From the NCBI RefSeq assembly GCF_030814695.1, contig NZ_JAUSVL010000001.1, positions 4,438,227 to 4,502,226 on the forward strand: a stretch of DNA of 64,000 bases, in the 5' to 3' direction. This document shows positions 8,843 through 18,228 of this stretch, piece by piece. The stretch's first letter is position 1. Each line of letters begins with the position of its first letter. The translations under genes were made by a program, and so were the position numbers. This stretch comes from Oligosphaera ethanolica. GTDB taxonomy: Bacteria; Verrucomicrobiota; Lentisphaeria; Oligosphaerales; Oligosphaeraceae. The notes under the pieces were generated by a model. That model searched no databases and was not told where the DNA came from. It worked only from the letters and a program-made list of their open reading frames with translations.

Positions 8843-11800
8843 TTACTGGTCCAGCGGGGTGAAGGCGATGGGCACGACGATGTTTTTGCTGAAATCGACG
8901 AGGATGCCTTCGGCGTGTGGCCAGCCGATGGGCTGGGTGAAGACGGCAGTGGAGGTATATGAACTGACGGTGCTGCCATCGGCGAGCTCCAGCAAGAGGC
9001 GGAAGCGCCGGATTTTGAAGTAGTCGTGCTGGGGATTGTGGAGGGTAAAGACATTGTGGGTGCCGATGCTGCGCAGGGCGTTGGCGGGTATGGGCGTGCG
9101 CTGTTCGTCGGACCAGGTGTTGTTGCTTTCGCTGCCGCTGGCGGCACTGAGCAGACCGATGTCGACGCCGTTGAGGATGCCGGTGCTGGGGTAACTCTGC
9201 TCCCTGCTGTCGAAGCCCTGGCCTTCGTAGCAGAGCCAACCGCGGATGGCGGTGGCCAGCAGCTCGGGGCCGATGACCAGGTCGGTTTTCGGCGCTTCCT
9301 GTGCGTAGCGTTCAGGTAGCGGATCGAGCTCATAGCTGACGACCTGCCGGCTGGATTCGATGCGCAGGTCGGCCCAGCAGGCCCAGTCGCCGCTGGAGTC
9401 GTCATTGGGGCCGACGTCGCTGATGAGCACCAGGGTGATTTTCTGGCCAGCGTAGGCCGTGAGGTCGGCGCTGAGGAGTTCCCAACGGTGCTCGGCGACC
9501 GTGTGTTCGGCTAGGAGGCGCTCTTCGCCGGCGGCATTCCGCACGGCGACTTGGAAGAGAATGCCGTCGCCGAGATGGCTGCCATCGCGTTTGCCGACCA
9601 GGGCGCGGAAGAACCACGCGTCGTCCGTGCGGGGCAGTTCCAGGTCATAATTGGCGCCGACGGCGCCGACCTGGCCTTTCCACGGCGGGTGCATGAAGAT
9701 GCCATTGTGGCTGACATCGCCGCAGGACATGACTTTTTGGCGTTCGACGCGGGCGCCGCTGCCGCCGAGATCGGCCGTTTCGGGCGCCTGGCGGGCGCGC
9801 AGAGTGCTGCGCCAGTTCTCGAGGAGATCGACGGCGAGACGTTCGGGGGCGAAGGTGCTGATCAGACCGCTCTGCCAGCGCTGGCTGGACTGATCGTCGC
9901 TGATGGTGGCGCTGATGAGGCGCATGCCGGGCGTGCCGTCCGGTGGCAGGGCGAAGGCGACCTTGGCCCATTCGCCGGGTTTGCCCGGCACGCGCTGTTG
10001 CTGGGTGCCGAATTGGCAGAGCAGGTCGGCGGGGCGTTGTTTGGTTGGCAGCAGGCGCAGCGTGAGGGTGGTGTCGGTGATGGTGCCCTCGCAGCGGGTC
10101 AGCTCTTGGACGCTGAAGTCGATCCAGGCACCGCCGATGTCGAACCACAGACGCTGGCCGGCCTGGGCGTCTTTGGGGATGAGACGGTCGTGGGCCTTGC
10201 CGTCGGGGCTGAAGACGGTGACGGTTTCGCCGGGGACGACCACGTCGCGGTCACAGCGTAGTTCCGGCGCGGCTTCGGCCTTGCCTTCACGGAGGCGGTA
10301 ACTGAAGGCACCAGCGACGGGTATGACGTAGGTCAGGCCGCGTGCGCGGCGGAGCGTGGCTGAGCCGAGGCTCTTGCCAGCGAAATCCAGCGCTTCAGCG
10401 CTGACGGCGCTGACCGCGAAGCCGCAGTCGGCCTGTTGGAAGAGGATGACTTCCCAGTGGTTGACGTCGTCGCGGCGGCAGATGCCGGCGCCCATGCCGG
10501 CGGCCTTGGGGAAGCGTTGGAAGGCCTGGTCACGGCCATCGACGTAGAGATAGGCGGGACTGTCGGCGTAGTCGGCGCGGAGGCCGTTCTGGTTGGCGCT
10601 GCTGACATTGACGAGGCCGTCGTCAGTCCAGCCGGCGAAGCCGTTGGGTGGGAGGACGATGGTTTTGCCGGCAACCGTGACGTTCAGATCGTCCTGGCGA
10701 TGGCCGTTGACCACGACGTGCGTGCCGTCCTGGTAGTCGACGATGAGTTGCGAGCGTTCGTAGGCGCGGTTGGCGATGGCCTGGCTGCTATTCCATAGGC
10801 GGCCGTCGCCGTCGGCGTAACGGATGGCGGCGATGTTCGCCTGGGTGTAGCGGCTATGGAGTTGTTGCAGCAGGAAGTAGCCGCGCAGGGTGCGGCGCAT
10901 GCCGCCGGTGCTGACCAGGAAGGACGGGTGGCCGAAGGCGACGGTGGCGGCGAGGAAGCGATCGACGCTGGCGTCCAGCTCGGCGCTAGTGCCGCCTAAC
11001 GGGACATTCCGGCCGTAGAACATCTCCATGTTACCCATGCCGAAATTGCATTCGAGGGGGTGCATTTTGAGCAGATCGAAGTCGACGAGCCAGGGCCGTT
11101 CGGGCAGGTAGTAGTTGCGGTCCTGGGCGTAATTACCATCGGTGAGGCCGCTGTAGAAACAGTGGTGCGGTCCTTCGGAATAAACTGGGCCTTCCCAGGT
11201 GGCTTTCTGGATGAGCATGATTTCCCCGAAGGCGTAGAATGTCGCCGCGAAGGTGCCAGCGCCGGGGACGCGGTGGTCGTAATCGGTGCGGCCCCAGGGC
11301 GTGACGGAGGTGTGCACGTCGCAGTAGGCCGTGCTGAAGCGGTACTTCTGCTGATTGATGGGGCTGAGTTCGGCGCAATATTCGACGGCATATTGTGGCT
11401 TTGGCGCGTAGCAGCGAGCCCAGGCGCTCTGGAGTTGATTGTCGGCCGTGCGGCTGATCAGGTCAACGCGCCAGTACTCGTTGACGGGCGCGAAGTCGGT
11501 GAAGTTGTTGTAGGGCCCGTAGACGAAGCCGAGGGTGTCCTGCATGTAGCGCGAGTAGTCGGCCATACCGGCGTCGCCGCCTTTGCCGGGTGCGGCTTTG
11601 GTGCGGAAAGTGAAGCTTTCGCCGCCATCGCGCCAGCAGGTTTCGTGGTCGGTGACGAGGACCTGGCGCATGCCGTGCCGCCAGATGTTGTGCCAGTATT
11701 TCTTGTCGTTATCACGGTTGCCGGCGCCATGGGCGCGCCATGCGTGGGTGCCAGTGATGTGCTTGTGGGGCGATGGCGGGTTGGGGATGTTGGGCAGGTG

Positions 11801-13219
11801 CTCGGCGAATTCCGGCCCGACCGTGATGAAGAAGCGCTCGAAACAGTCGTTGCGCTGGCCGTCGGTGCGGGGGACGTACAGCACGCCACCATTGGCGGCG
11901 GCGGTGGTGCCGTTGGCGGTGGCTTTACTGGCGCCCCAGGGGCGGCTGCCGTTGGAGCGGTACCAGTCGAGGTGGGCGGAGAAGAACAGCGTGTCGTCGC
12001 CGCTGGTGAACACCAGCACTGCAGGGCGGCCGTTGGCATAGTCGTAGTAGGGTATCTCAATGGCGCGCGAGGCGTTGAGGCCTTCGCTGACGCCAAAGCT
12101 CACCGCGCCGACTTTTCCGCCGGGGGCGATGGTGTCGATGACGAGCGTCTTGCCCATGATGCGCAGGTCGTAGCGGACGTCGATGCTGTCCTGGCCGCGA
12201 CGCAGACGCCACTGGCTGACGACGGCGTCGCCCTCAATGGTGCAGCTGATGACCTCGCCGCCCTCGGGCGGCGCCCAGTACGGCGTGACAGCGTCGGGAA
12301 ACTGCGCGCCGACGCCGCTGAGGATGCTGATGGGCGCGTTGTTCTGCCATTGCGCCGTGAGGACCTGCGGGCTCCCGGAGTAGGGCGTGTAACGGTAGGC
12401 GAGGAGGCCATCGGGCCCTTGGTAGCGCAGGACGAAGCTGCGGTCGCTTTCCGCGCTGACGCTGTTTTTTGCGCCGGGTTTGGCGCTGTCGGGCAGGATG
12501 GTTTCTTCGCGGGTGGGGAAGGGCAGGGTGCCGGGGCCGGTGTTGGCGGCGTGGGACTGTCCGGGAAAGGGCCGCAGATTGCGCTTCGGGCGGGGCTTGA
12601 AGGTCAGCGGCGGCTGCTCGTCAGTGAAAAAGCTCAGACTGTCGAAGAAAAGTGTGCGGTCCTGGCGGTTGCGGCCGTTGGTGATCTGGAAGCCGGCGAA
12701 GCGCGTGCCGGGCTGATTGAGAAGTTGTTGCTGGGTCGTGTCAAGCCGCCGTATGGGCAGGAACCACTCGCGCCAGTTGACGCGCGTGAGGTTCATTGCG
12801 TGCTCCGTGCCGTCGGGAAGCGCAAAAAGGAGCGCGATGGCGACCTGCGGGGTGTCGCCTTCGGTTACCCATGCCCAGTTGTTGCCGTAGATCCAGCAGC
12901 CGACCATGTCGAAGGCCTCCGGCAGCGCCAACGGTGCCGGCGGCCGCAGCGTGACCACGGGCATGGCGCCATCGCGGCGGTAGGTCAGTTTGCCCACGTA
13001 GTCGCCCCAGATCTGCTGTTCGCGGCTGCGGCTGAAGGACGCGATGGCATCGCTGGTCTCGACGACCCAGGGCTCGTCGCGCTCAAAATCGACAATCGCG
13101 GGGTGCGCGTCCGCCATGCGGCCGGCCCAGTCCAGTTCGTAGGGGCGTTTTCCGACGCTGTCGGCGGCGTGGAGGACGGCGCCGGCGAGAATCATCATGC
13201 TCAGGCTGAGTGCTTTCAT
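8843..13219 (-). CDS. giant secreted protein, putative glycoside hydrolase with carbohydrate-binding modules
   Basis: The 1458-residue protein begins MKALSLSMMILAGAVLHAAD, a clear Sec signal peptide. The ATG at 13219 follows AGGA by about 8 bases; the 108 codons open upstream translate repeat DNA and are excluded. Residues 25-190 look like a beta-rich carbohydrate-binding region. The middle (about 550-900) looks like an (alpha/beta) barrel, with an acidic motif YCDVHTS near residue 633 and VYSEG near 678. This spacing is reminiscent of nucleophile and acid/base residues in GH101/GH129-type retaining glycosidases, but that is only resemblance. At about 1240-1290, LTAYAGQKITLVLISD and GDWACWADLRI match NPCBM-like modules. 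No family can be assigned firmly. Its size and export suggest a polysaccharide or glycoprotein substrate. Confidence 0.65.
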   Translation of the reverse strand: MKALSLSMMILAGAVLHAADSVGKRPYELDWAGRMADAHPAIVDFERDEPWVVETSDAIASFSRSREQQIWGDYVGKLTYRRDGAMPVVTLRPPAPLALPEAFDMVGCWIYGNNWAWVTEGDTPQVAIALLFALPDGTEHAMNLTRVNWREWFLPIRRLDTTQQQLLNQPGTRFAGFQITNGRNRQDRTLFFDSLSFFTDEQPPLTFKPRPKRNLRPFPGQSHAANTGPGTLPFPTREETILPDSAKPGAKNSVSAESDRSFVLRYQGPDGLLAYRYTPYSGSPQVLTAQWQNNAPISILSGVGAQFPDAVTPYWAPPEGGEVISCTIEGDAVVSQWRLRRGQDSIDVRYDLRIMGKTLVIDTIAPGGKVGAVSFGVSEGLNASRAIEIPYYDYANGRPAVLVFTSGDDTLFFSAHLDWYRSNGSRPWGASKATANGTTAAANGGVLYVPRTDGQRNDCFERFFITVGPEFAEHLPNIPNPPSPHKHITGTHAWRAHGAGNRDNDKKYWHNIWRHGMRQVLVTDHETCWRDGGESFTFRTKAAPGKGGDAGMADYSRYMQDTLGFVYGPYNNFTDFAPVNEYWRVDLISRTADNQLQSAWARCYAPKPQYAVEYCAELSPINQQKYRFSTAYCDVHTSVTPWGRTDYDHRVPGAGTFAATFYAFGEIMLIQKATWEGPVYSEGPHHCFYSGLTDGNYAQDRNYYLPERPWLVDFDLLKMHPLECNFGMGNMEMFYGRNVPLGGTSAELDASVDRFLAATVAFGHPSFLVSTGGMRRTLRGYFLLQQLHSRYTQANIAAIRYADGDGRLWNSSQAIANRAYERSQLIVDYQDGTHVVVNGHRQDDLNVTVAGKTIVLPPNGFAGWTDDGLVNVSSANQNGLRADYADSPAYLYVDGRDQAFQRFPKAAGMGAGICRRDDVNHWEVILFQQADCGFAVSAVSAEALDFAGKSLGSATLRRARGLTYVIPVAGAFSYRLREGKAEAAPELRCDRDVVVPGETVTVFSPDGKAHDRLIPKDAQAGQRLWFDIGGAWIDFSVQELTRCEGTITDTTLTLRLLPTKQRPADLLCQFGTQQQRVPGKPGEWAKVAFALPPDGTPGMRLISATISDDQSSQRWQSGLISTFAPERLAVDLLENWRSTLRARQAPETADLGGSGARVERQKVMSCGDVSHNGIFMHPPWKGQVGAVGANYDLELPRTDDAWFFRALVGKRDGSHLGDGILFQVAVRNAAGEERLLAEHTVAEHRWELLSADLTAYAGQKITLVLISDVGPNDDSSGDWACWADLRIESSRQVVSYELDPLPERYAQEAPKTDLVIGPELLATAIRGWLCYEGQGFDSREQSYPSTGILNGVDIGLLSAASGSESNNTWSDEQRTPIPANALRSIGTHNVFTLHNPQHDYFKIRRFRLLLELADGSTVSSYTSTAVFTQPIGWPHAEGILVDFSKNIVVPIAFTPLDQ

Positions 13220-13721
13220 GGGGTGTCCTGGGGTTGGGAGGATGGAAGGGCTGGATGGAAATGGCCAAAGATGATGTGCAGTGTGCTGGGGGCTCGCAAC
13301 AATATGGCCCTGGCGAGACTGGATGCAACGGCCCGGCGCTGTTATCCGCGAGGGATGCCTGGCAGGAAGAAAAACGTGAGCGGTCAGCAGCGGCTTCCAG
13401 CCGCTGTGCGCACGGTTCGTGCGGCGGGGGAAACGGGCCGGGTACGGTCGGCGTGGATGACGAGGACGGTGTAAAGAGCCGTCTTGTCGGAGTGGGCGAG
13501 ACGCCCACTCCACGGCCGCGAGACGTGATCGGTCAGTCACCACCCCGGTGTTTTCCCCGCCGGGGTGGTTACTGGCCGATTACGAGAAAAACGGGCATTT
13601 TTCCGCGCAACGGCCGATGCGGCGGTGTCGGGTGCTATATTAAGCCTTTTCCATGGGTGCGGGGCCCGTATCATTGCATGCGGTTATTCCTTCTTATTCA
13701 TCACGTTATTGAGGGCGTTTC
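13220..13721. repeat. intergenic region with mosaic repeat copy
   Basis: From about 13380 to 13575 lie three modules seen elsewhere: the CAGCGGCTTCCAGCCGCTG palindrome, the GGTCGGCGTGGATGACGAGG module, and the ACCACCCCGG...CCGGGGTGGT palindrome. The last 150 bases are less GC-rich and hold the cysteine synthase promoter. Confidence 0.7.
13632..13640 (+). promoter_or_regulatory. extended -10 promoter for the cysteine synthase gene
   Basis: TGCTATATT fits an extended -10 element (TGn plus TATATT) 82 bases before the start codon. No good -35 lies 17 bases upstream, as is common for extended -10 promoters. Confidence 0.4.
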
Positions 13722-14663
13722 ATGGCAGGCATTTTGCGCAGTATACTGGAGGCAATCGGGCACACGCCCCTGGTGGAGTTGCAACGGCTGACTGGTCCGG
13801 AGGACGCGCGGGTGCTGGTGAAGGTCGAGGGCTTGAATGTCGGCGGCAGCATCAAGACGCGTACGGCGTTGAATATGATCGAGGTCGCCGAGGCGCAGGG
13901 ACTGATCGGGCCGGGCTCGGTCATTATTGAGCCGACCAGTGGCAACCAAGGCATCGGCCTGGCGCTGGTCTGCTGTTTGAAGCGCTACCGCTGCATTATC
14001 GTCATGCCGGACTCGGTGAGCATAGAACGCCTGAGCCTAATGAAGCTCTATGGCGCTGAGATCGAGATCATACCCGATCACGACAACATCGGCGAGTGCA
14101 TGGAGCGCTGCATGGCGCGGGCGTTGGCGCTGCGTGACAGCATTTCTGGCGGCTACGTGCCGCAGCAATTCGAGAATCCGAGTAATCCGGCGGTGCATCG
14201 CGACAAGACGGCGGTGGAAATCCTCGAACAGCTCGGCGAGGTGCAGGTGGACGCCTTTTGCAGTGGCTTCGGCACGGGCGGGACGCTCAGCGGCATTGGC
14301 GGGACGCTGCGCGGGCGCTTTCCGGCCATGCAGGTTGTCGTGGTCGAGCCGGAGAACGCCGCGATACTGGCCGGTGGCGCCATCGGCTCGCATTTGCAGA
14401 TGGGCATTGGCGATGGTATTATTCCAGCCAATCTGAATACTGGCCTAATCAACGAGATGATGATTGTCAGCGACGACGAAGCGCTGGACATTGCGCGGCA
14501 GCTGGCTCTGCAGGAAGGGCTGCCGGCGGGTATTTCCAGCGGCAGCAATGTCGCCGGGGCTCTGCGTCTGGCGCGGCGCCTCGGCTCGGGCAAAACAGTA
14601 CTGACGGTCCTGCCGGATTCGTACGACCGCTACTATTCGACGCCGCTGTTTACCGGCCTCTGA
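13722..14663 (+). CDS. cysK: cysteine synthase family PLP enzyme
   Basis: The 313-residue fold-type II PLP enzyme is of O-acetylserine sulfhydrylase type, making cysteine from O-acetylserine and sulfide. Key segments are GHTPLVEL near the N-terminus, the PLP lysine in VGGSIKTRTA (about residue 46), the substrate loop PTSGNQG (about 71-77), the phosphate-binding GFGTGGTLSGIG (about 183-194), and GISSGSN near the C-terminus. Two positions differ from the usual pattern: KTR instead of KDR after the lysine, and Gln instead of Thr in TSGNTG. A relative such as an O-phosphoserine-using or other beta-replacement enzyme is therefore possible. The start ATG follows GAGG. No serine acetyltransferase is nearby. 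Confidence 0.8.
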   Translation: MAGILRSILEAIGHTPLVELQRLTGPEDARVLVKVEGLNVGGSIKTRTALNMIEVAEAQGLIGPGSVIIEPTSGNQGIGLALVCCLKRYRCIIVMPDSVSIERLSLMKLYGAEIEIIPDHDNIGECMERCMARALALRDSISGGYVPQQFENPSNPAVHRDKTAVEILEQLGEVQVDAFCSGFGTGGTLSGIGGTLRGRFPAMQVVVVEPENAAILAGGAIGSHLQMGIGDGIIPANLNTGLINEMMIVSDDEALDIARQLALQEGLPAGISSGSNVAGALRLARRLGSGKTVLTVLPDSYDRYYSTPLFTGL

Positions 14664-14748
14664 GGCCGCGCAGCGGCAGCTCTACCCGCCAGCGGTGTCG
14701 GCGCCGGCGATAGATGTGGACAAAGATGACGCATGAAAGGAACCTGAG

Positions 14749-15945
14749 ATGTTCAACAAACTGCAACTCACCGTGGTGGCCGTGGTCCTGAGCCTGGTCG
14801 TGTCAGCCCAGACCGAACAACGCACGGAGGTGGTCAAGACGGTGACGGACAACCCGACGGCGGGCATCGTCAGCTACGAAGGCAACCCGGCAATGGGTGC
14901 CAAGCTGAAGGAAATGCTGGTTCGCAGCGGCTGGGTGCGCGTGCTGCCTGACGCTCAGGCCAACCAGGCGATGATCAAGATTCGCGCCAAGAGCTATGAC
15001 GTCGGCGGCATTCTTTTGCAGACGCAGGTCGATACCAGCGAGCAGTCCTTCGCCACCAGCCAGCGCGGCGAACAGTCGTCGCAGGTGGTTTTTGAGACGG
15101 TGGACGAGATCTTGCGCAAGCTCTTCAACGTGTCGTCCTTCTGCACGCGCAAGATTGCCTTTGTGATGCCTGGGCGCAACAATCTCAAGGAGATCTACAG
15201 CTGCTACCTGGACGGCTCCGGGCAGGAACGCATCACTCACAACAATGCCATCAGCACCGAGCCGTCGTGGGGCCACAGCCGCGGCATGGTCTACACGCTG
15301 GCCAAGGACAACGCGTTGAGCGTGGTTCTGGTGGACCTCAATCGCCAGCGGCAGCGGGTCATCTCCCGGGCTCGCGGCCTCAATGCCAGCGCGTCGCTGT
15401 CGCGGGATGGTCGCAAGGTGGCGCTGTCCATGAGTCGCGACAACAGCGTCGATCTCTATGTGCTGGATCTGGCCAACAACGAGCAGCAGCGCCTCACCAG
15501 AGACAGCCATGTGGAGTCGTCGCCGGTGTGGTCGCCGGACGGCAGCCAGCTTTGCTACGTGTCTGATCGCCTGGGCATGCCGCAGTTGTACACGATTGAC
15601 GCCAAGGGCGGCACCCCCAAGCGGCTGCGTCTGGGCGGCGCCGAAGCGGTGTCGCCGGACTGGTCGGCGGTGAGCAACCGCATCTGCTACGCGACCCGGC
15701 AGGGCGGCCAGTACGTCATCAGCGTCCTTGACATGAAGGATGCCAACGCGCGACCCGAAGTCGTGACCCTGGCAGCCGGCGACTGGGAAGCGCCCTCGTG
15801 GGGCCCTGACGGCCGCCACCTGGTCTGCACCCGCCGCAGTGGCCGCAGTCGCGATCTTTACGTGGTCGATACCTGGCTGAAGACCTTCACCGCCATCTCC
15901 GAAGGCGCCAATGTGTCTCTCCCAGCCTGGACGCCGGGATTCTGA
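14749..15945 (+). CDS. tolB: TolB-like periplasmic beta-propeller protein
   Basis: The 398-residue protein has a signal peptide (probable cleavage after VVSA, residue 20), an N-terminal TolB-like alpha/beta domain to about residue 140, and then WD40-like TolB repeats. The repeats carry the SPDG/SRDGRKVA and DLYVLDL pattern (for example SPVWSPDGSQLCYVSD and PSWGPDGRHLVCT). TolB works in the Tol-Pal system that keeps the outer membrane attached during division. No tolQRA or pal gene is in the window, so assignment as the true TolB rather than a paralogue rests on domain order alone. The ATG follows AAGGA. The gene is 85 bases after cysteine synthase and could share its transcript. Confidence 0.8.
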   Translation: MFNKLQLTVVAVVLSLVVSAQTEQRTEVVKTVTDNPTAGIVSYEGNPAMGAKLKEMLVRSGWVRVLPDAQANQAMIKIRAKSYDVGGILLQTQVDTSEQSFATSQRGEQSSQVVFETVDEILRKLFNVSSFCTRKIAFVMPGRNNLKEIYSCYLDGSGQERITHNNAISTEPSWGHSRGMVYTLAKDNALSVVLVDLNRQRQRVISRARGLNASASLSRDGRKVALSMSRDNSVDLYVLDLANNEQQRLTRDSHVESSPVWSPDGSQLCYVSDRLGMPQLYTIDAKGGTPKRLRLGGAEAVSPDWSAVSNRICYATRQGGQYVISVLDMKDANARPEVVTLAAGDWEAPSWGPDGRHLVCTRRSGRSRDLYVVDTWLKTFTAISEGANVSLPAWTPGF

Positions 15946-16534
15946 GGCAGCGCACCACCGCCGCCGAGCATTTCACTCATTGTCCTAACCCAGCGGGGCG
16001 GCCAACCGGTCGCCCCGCAGGGTTATGCTGCGCCGGCGAGCCGGCATTGGCACCGCGAGTAATGCAACTACCGGCATGGCAGGCACTGCAACCGGCTTGC
16101 GGGCTCGGGGTGACCGCGCTTGGCGCGGCGAGTACCGTGCCAGGCCACTGCAGCGCCTTTACGGCGTGCCTGTTGGCAGCGCCGGTGGCACCAATTCGGC
16201 AAGATCAAAGAAGCATCGGGTGAGCCTCGCGGGCAATCTTGGCCGGAGTTGTCGGCAGTTCCGGATGAAAACCGGTGAATACATGCCGTAACCTGTTTTC
16301 TGGCAGTTCATTGTGCGGTATGGTGAAATGTTGCTGCTTCAGCATAGGCTTTCATGGGTACTGCATGAAACACGCAGATATGATATAAGAACAATTATTT
16401 TTAGAATGATAAAGCTGCAATAAATCCGTGCGATTAACAATATTATTCACTTTTTTGCGTTATAGTGTGCGACTAGTGTCGTGACATTGATACCGGCATG
16501 ATGTCATTGACCCATTTTTCCCGAGGTGATACTA
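15946..16534. other. intergenic region before the XRE regulator
   Basis: A GC-rich hairpin (15993-16000 with 16011-16018) follows tolB but has no T-run, so it is at most a weak terminator. Bases 16025-16290 hold an open frame with no recognisable features. From 16330 to 16500 the DNA becomes strikingly AT-rich for this genome and includes TATAGT at about 16462-16467, probably the promoter region of the regulator. No clear operator was found. Confidence 0.5.
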
Positions 16535-17041
16535 GTGAGCACCGCAGTGGAGATTTTCATGGCCAAGCGCGAAACCTATAATTTGTCTGAAATCGGTGCC
16601 CGTTTGAAGTTGATTCGTGCTCGTCAGCGGCTGACGCAGGCGAAGATGGCCCAGGAGTTGGGCATCAGTCTCAGCCATTATTCCAAGCTTGAAGTTGGCA
16701 TTGGCGGCATGAGCCACGGCTTGATTTTTGCGTTGTGTCGGCAGTTTGGCATCAGCGAAGCGTGGTTGGTCTATGGGGAGGGCGAAGCGCCGGATTTCTC
16801 GTTGGTGACCAACGGCGCCGAGGCCTCGGCGGTGGAACGCAATGACAACAATGGCAAGAAGCTGTTGGCTGAGGACAATTCGCTGATCGAGTCGATTGTC
16901 ATCATGCTGGAGAACAGCGAGATGCGTGAACTGGCGGGGCAGATTGCGCAGGCGATGGACATTCCGACGACACGCGCGCTGGCCATGCTGGTTCGCGAAA
17001 AGCTTCGCAATCCCGAGAAGGAATTGAGCAAGAACGACTGA
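16535..17041 (+). CDS. XRE-family helix-turn-helix regulator
   Basis: The protein has an N-terminal Cro/C1-type HTH: GARLKLIRARQRLTQAKMAQ, then LGISLSHYSKLEVG and the recognition-helix tail. A linker and a C-terminal helical segment of about 80 residues (AMDIPTTRALAMLVREKL) follow and may mediate dimerisation. Two starts are plausible. GTG at 16535 follows a near-perfect GAGGTGAT ribosome site by 4 bases and is used here (168 residues). ATG at 16559 follows GGAG and would give 160. No metabolic gene is adjacent: the next gene converges on it. The target is unknown and it may act on its own AT-rich upstream region. Confidence 0.85.
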   Translation: MSTAVEIFMAKRETYNLSEIGARLKLIRARQRLTQAKMAQELGISLSHYSKLEVGIGGMSHGLIFALCRQFGISEAWLVYGEGEAPDFSLVTNGAEASAVERNDNNGKKLLAEDNSLIESIVIMLENSEMRELAGQIAQAMDIPTTRALAMLVREKLRNPEKELSKND

Positions 17042-17145
17042 CGACACTGTCGTCCGGCTATGTCTGTGCGGCCGCCGTTGTCCTGTTGGGGCGATGGCGG
17101 CCGCGCTGCGTTTCGGGTGCCGGCGGAGTCGCTTTGGCGGTGCCA

Positions 17146-18228
17146 TCAAGTTGTTTCGTAGGCGGCGCTGTGGACGCGGTTGCGCCAGGTAAAATAGCCG
17201 AGGTCTTTGCAGTGGCGATGTGGGTGGACGGCGTTGGTCAGGAGGATGACCGCGAGGTCTTGAGGCGGGTCAATCCAGAACGACGTGCCAGTGAAGCCGG
17301 TATGGCCAAAGGCCTGGGAGCTGACATGCGTGCCACCGGAGCAGGGGCTGCCGGGGCTGTCCCAGCCGAGGCAGCGGGTACTGTCGGGAATGAGCAGTGC
17401 TGGCTGCGTGAAGGTGCGGACGGTAGCGGGCTGGTAGAGTGAGGTGCCGTCATTGAGCATCATGCGGGCGAAGCGTTCGAGGTCGGCAACGGCGGCGAAG
17501 AGCCCGGCATGGCCGGCGACGCCGCCGTACCAGCGGGCGTTTTCATCGTGAACGACGCCTTGCCAGGCATCGCCGGCGGCGGTATCGGCGAGGGCAATAA
17601 GCTCGGTTGGCACGCAGTGACTGCGGCGGTCCGCAGGCGGGTTGAAGCAGGCGCTGGTCATGCCCAGTGGTGCGAAGATCATATCGTGGGCGGCCGTCGA
17701 CAGGTCCTTGCCGCTGATGGCGCTGAGGGCTTCGGCGAGCAGCATCGGCCCCAAATCGGAATAGAGGGCGACGCTGCCCGGCGCGGCAACCATGGGCACG
17801 GCCAGCAGCAGCGCACGCCGTGCGGCGGGGGCACTGATCGGCGCGTGGCGGCTGTGGAAGGGATAGCCCGCCGGCAAACCGCCGCAATGCGCCAGGAGCT
17901 GGCGGATGGTCAGCGTCGCGCGCCAGGCACGCTGTTCGGGCATGGCGGCGGCGAATTCCGGCAGGTAGCGCGCCAGCGGCGCCTCGAGGTCGAGGCGGCC
18001 GTCTTCGACCAGGCGCATGGCCACGGCAGTCGTCGCCACGACCTTGGTCAGCGAGGCGAGATCAAAGAGGTCCTGCTCCTGCAATGCTGGTCCCTGATCA
18101 TAGCGATGGCGCCCCGCGCGGTAGCGCCTGGAGGCGCCACCGCGGCTGAGCACGGACAAAATCGCGCAGGGCACGATGCGGGACGCGACCGCGTCATCAA
18201 GCAGGCGTTGGAGGTGACTGGCAGGCAT
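17146..18228 (-). CDS. serine hydrolase, beta-lactamase/DD-peptidase fold
   Basis: The 360-residue protein has the three active-site motifs of class C beta-lactamase-type serine hydrolases: Ser59-Leu-Thr-Lys62, Tyr156-Ser-Asp, and His-Thr-Gly (GHTGFTG, about residue 325). No signal peptide is visible at the chosen ATG, so it may be cytoplasmic. Members include esterases, D-aminopeptidases and penicillin-recycling enzymes; true resistance activity cannot be inferred. The ribosome site is unclear because the upstream minus-strand DNA is a C-rich stretch. It ends 105 bases from the convergent XRE gene. Confidence 0.8.
   Translation of the reverse strand: MPASHLQRLLDDAVASRIVPCAILSVLSRGGASRRYRAGRHRYDQGPALQEQDLFDLASLTKVVATTAVAMRLVEDGRLDLEAPLARYLPEFAAAMPEQRAWRATLTIRQLLAHCGGLPAGYPFHSRHAPISAPAARRALLLAVPMVAAPGSVALYSDLGPMLLAEALSAISGKDLSTAAHDMIFAPLGMTSACFNPPADRRSHCVPTELIALADTAAGDAWQGVVHDENARWYGGVAGHAGLFAAVADLERFARMMLNDGTSLYQPATVRTFTQPALLIPDSTRCLGWDSPGSPCSGGTHVSSQAFGHTGFTGTSFWIDPPQDLAVILLTNAVHPHRHCKDLGYFTWRNRVHSAAYETT

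Noticed and set aside
11060..13474. 804-codon plus-strand frame antisense to the giant secreted protein
   Set aside because: It is a GC-driven antisense frame with Val/Ala/Gly-biased translation and no family features; the minus-strand protein has a signal peptide and domains.
16025..16291. 88-codon frame after tolB
   Set aside because: It has no ribosome site and no family features; the composition is that of the surrounding non-coding DNA.
17146..18228. resistance beta-lactamase
   Set aside because: The SxxK/YSD/HTG set is shared by many esterases and peptidases and there is no signal peptide, so it is called only a serine hydrolase.
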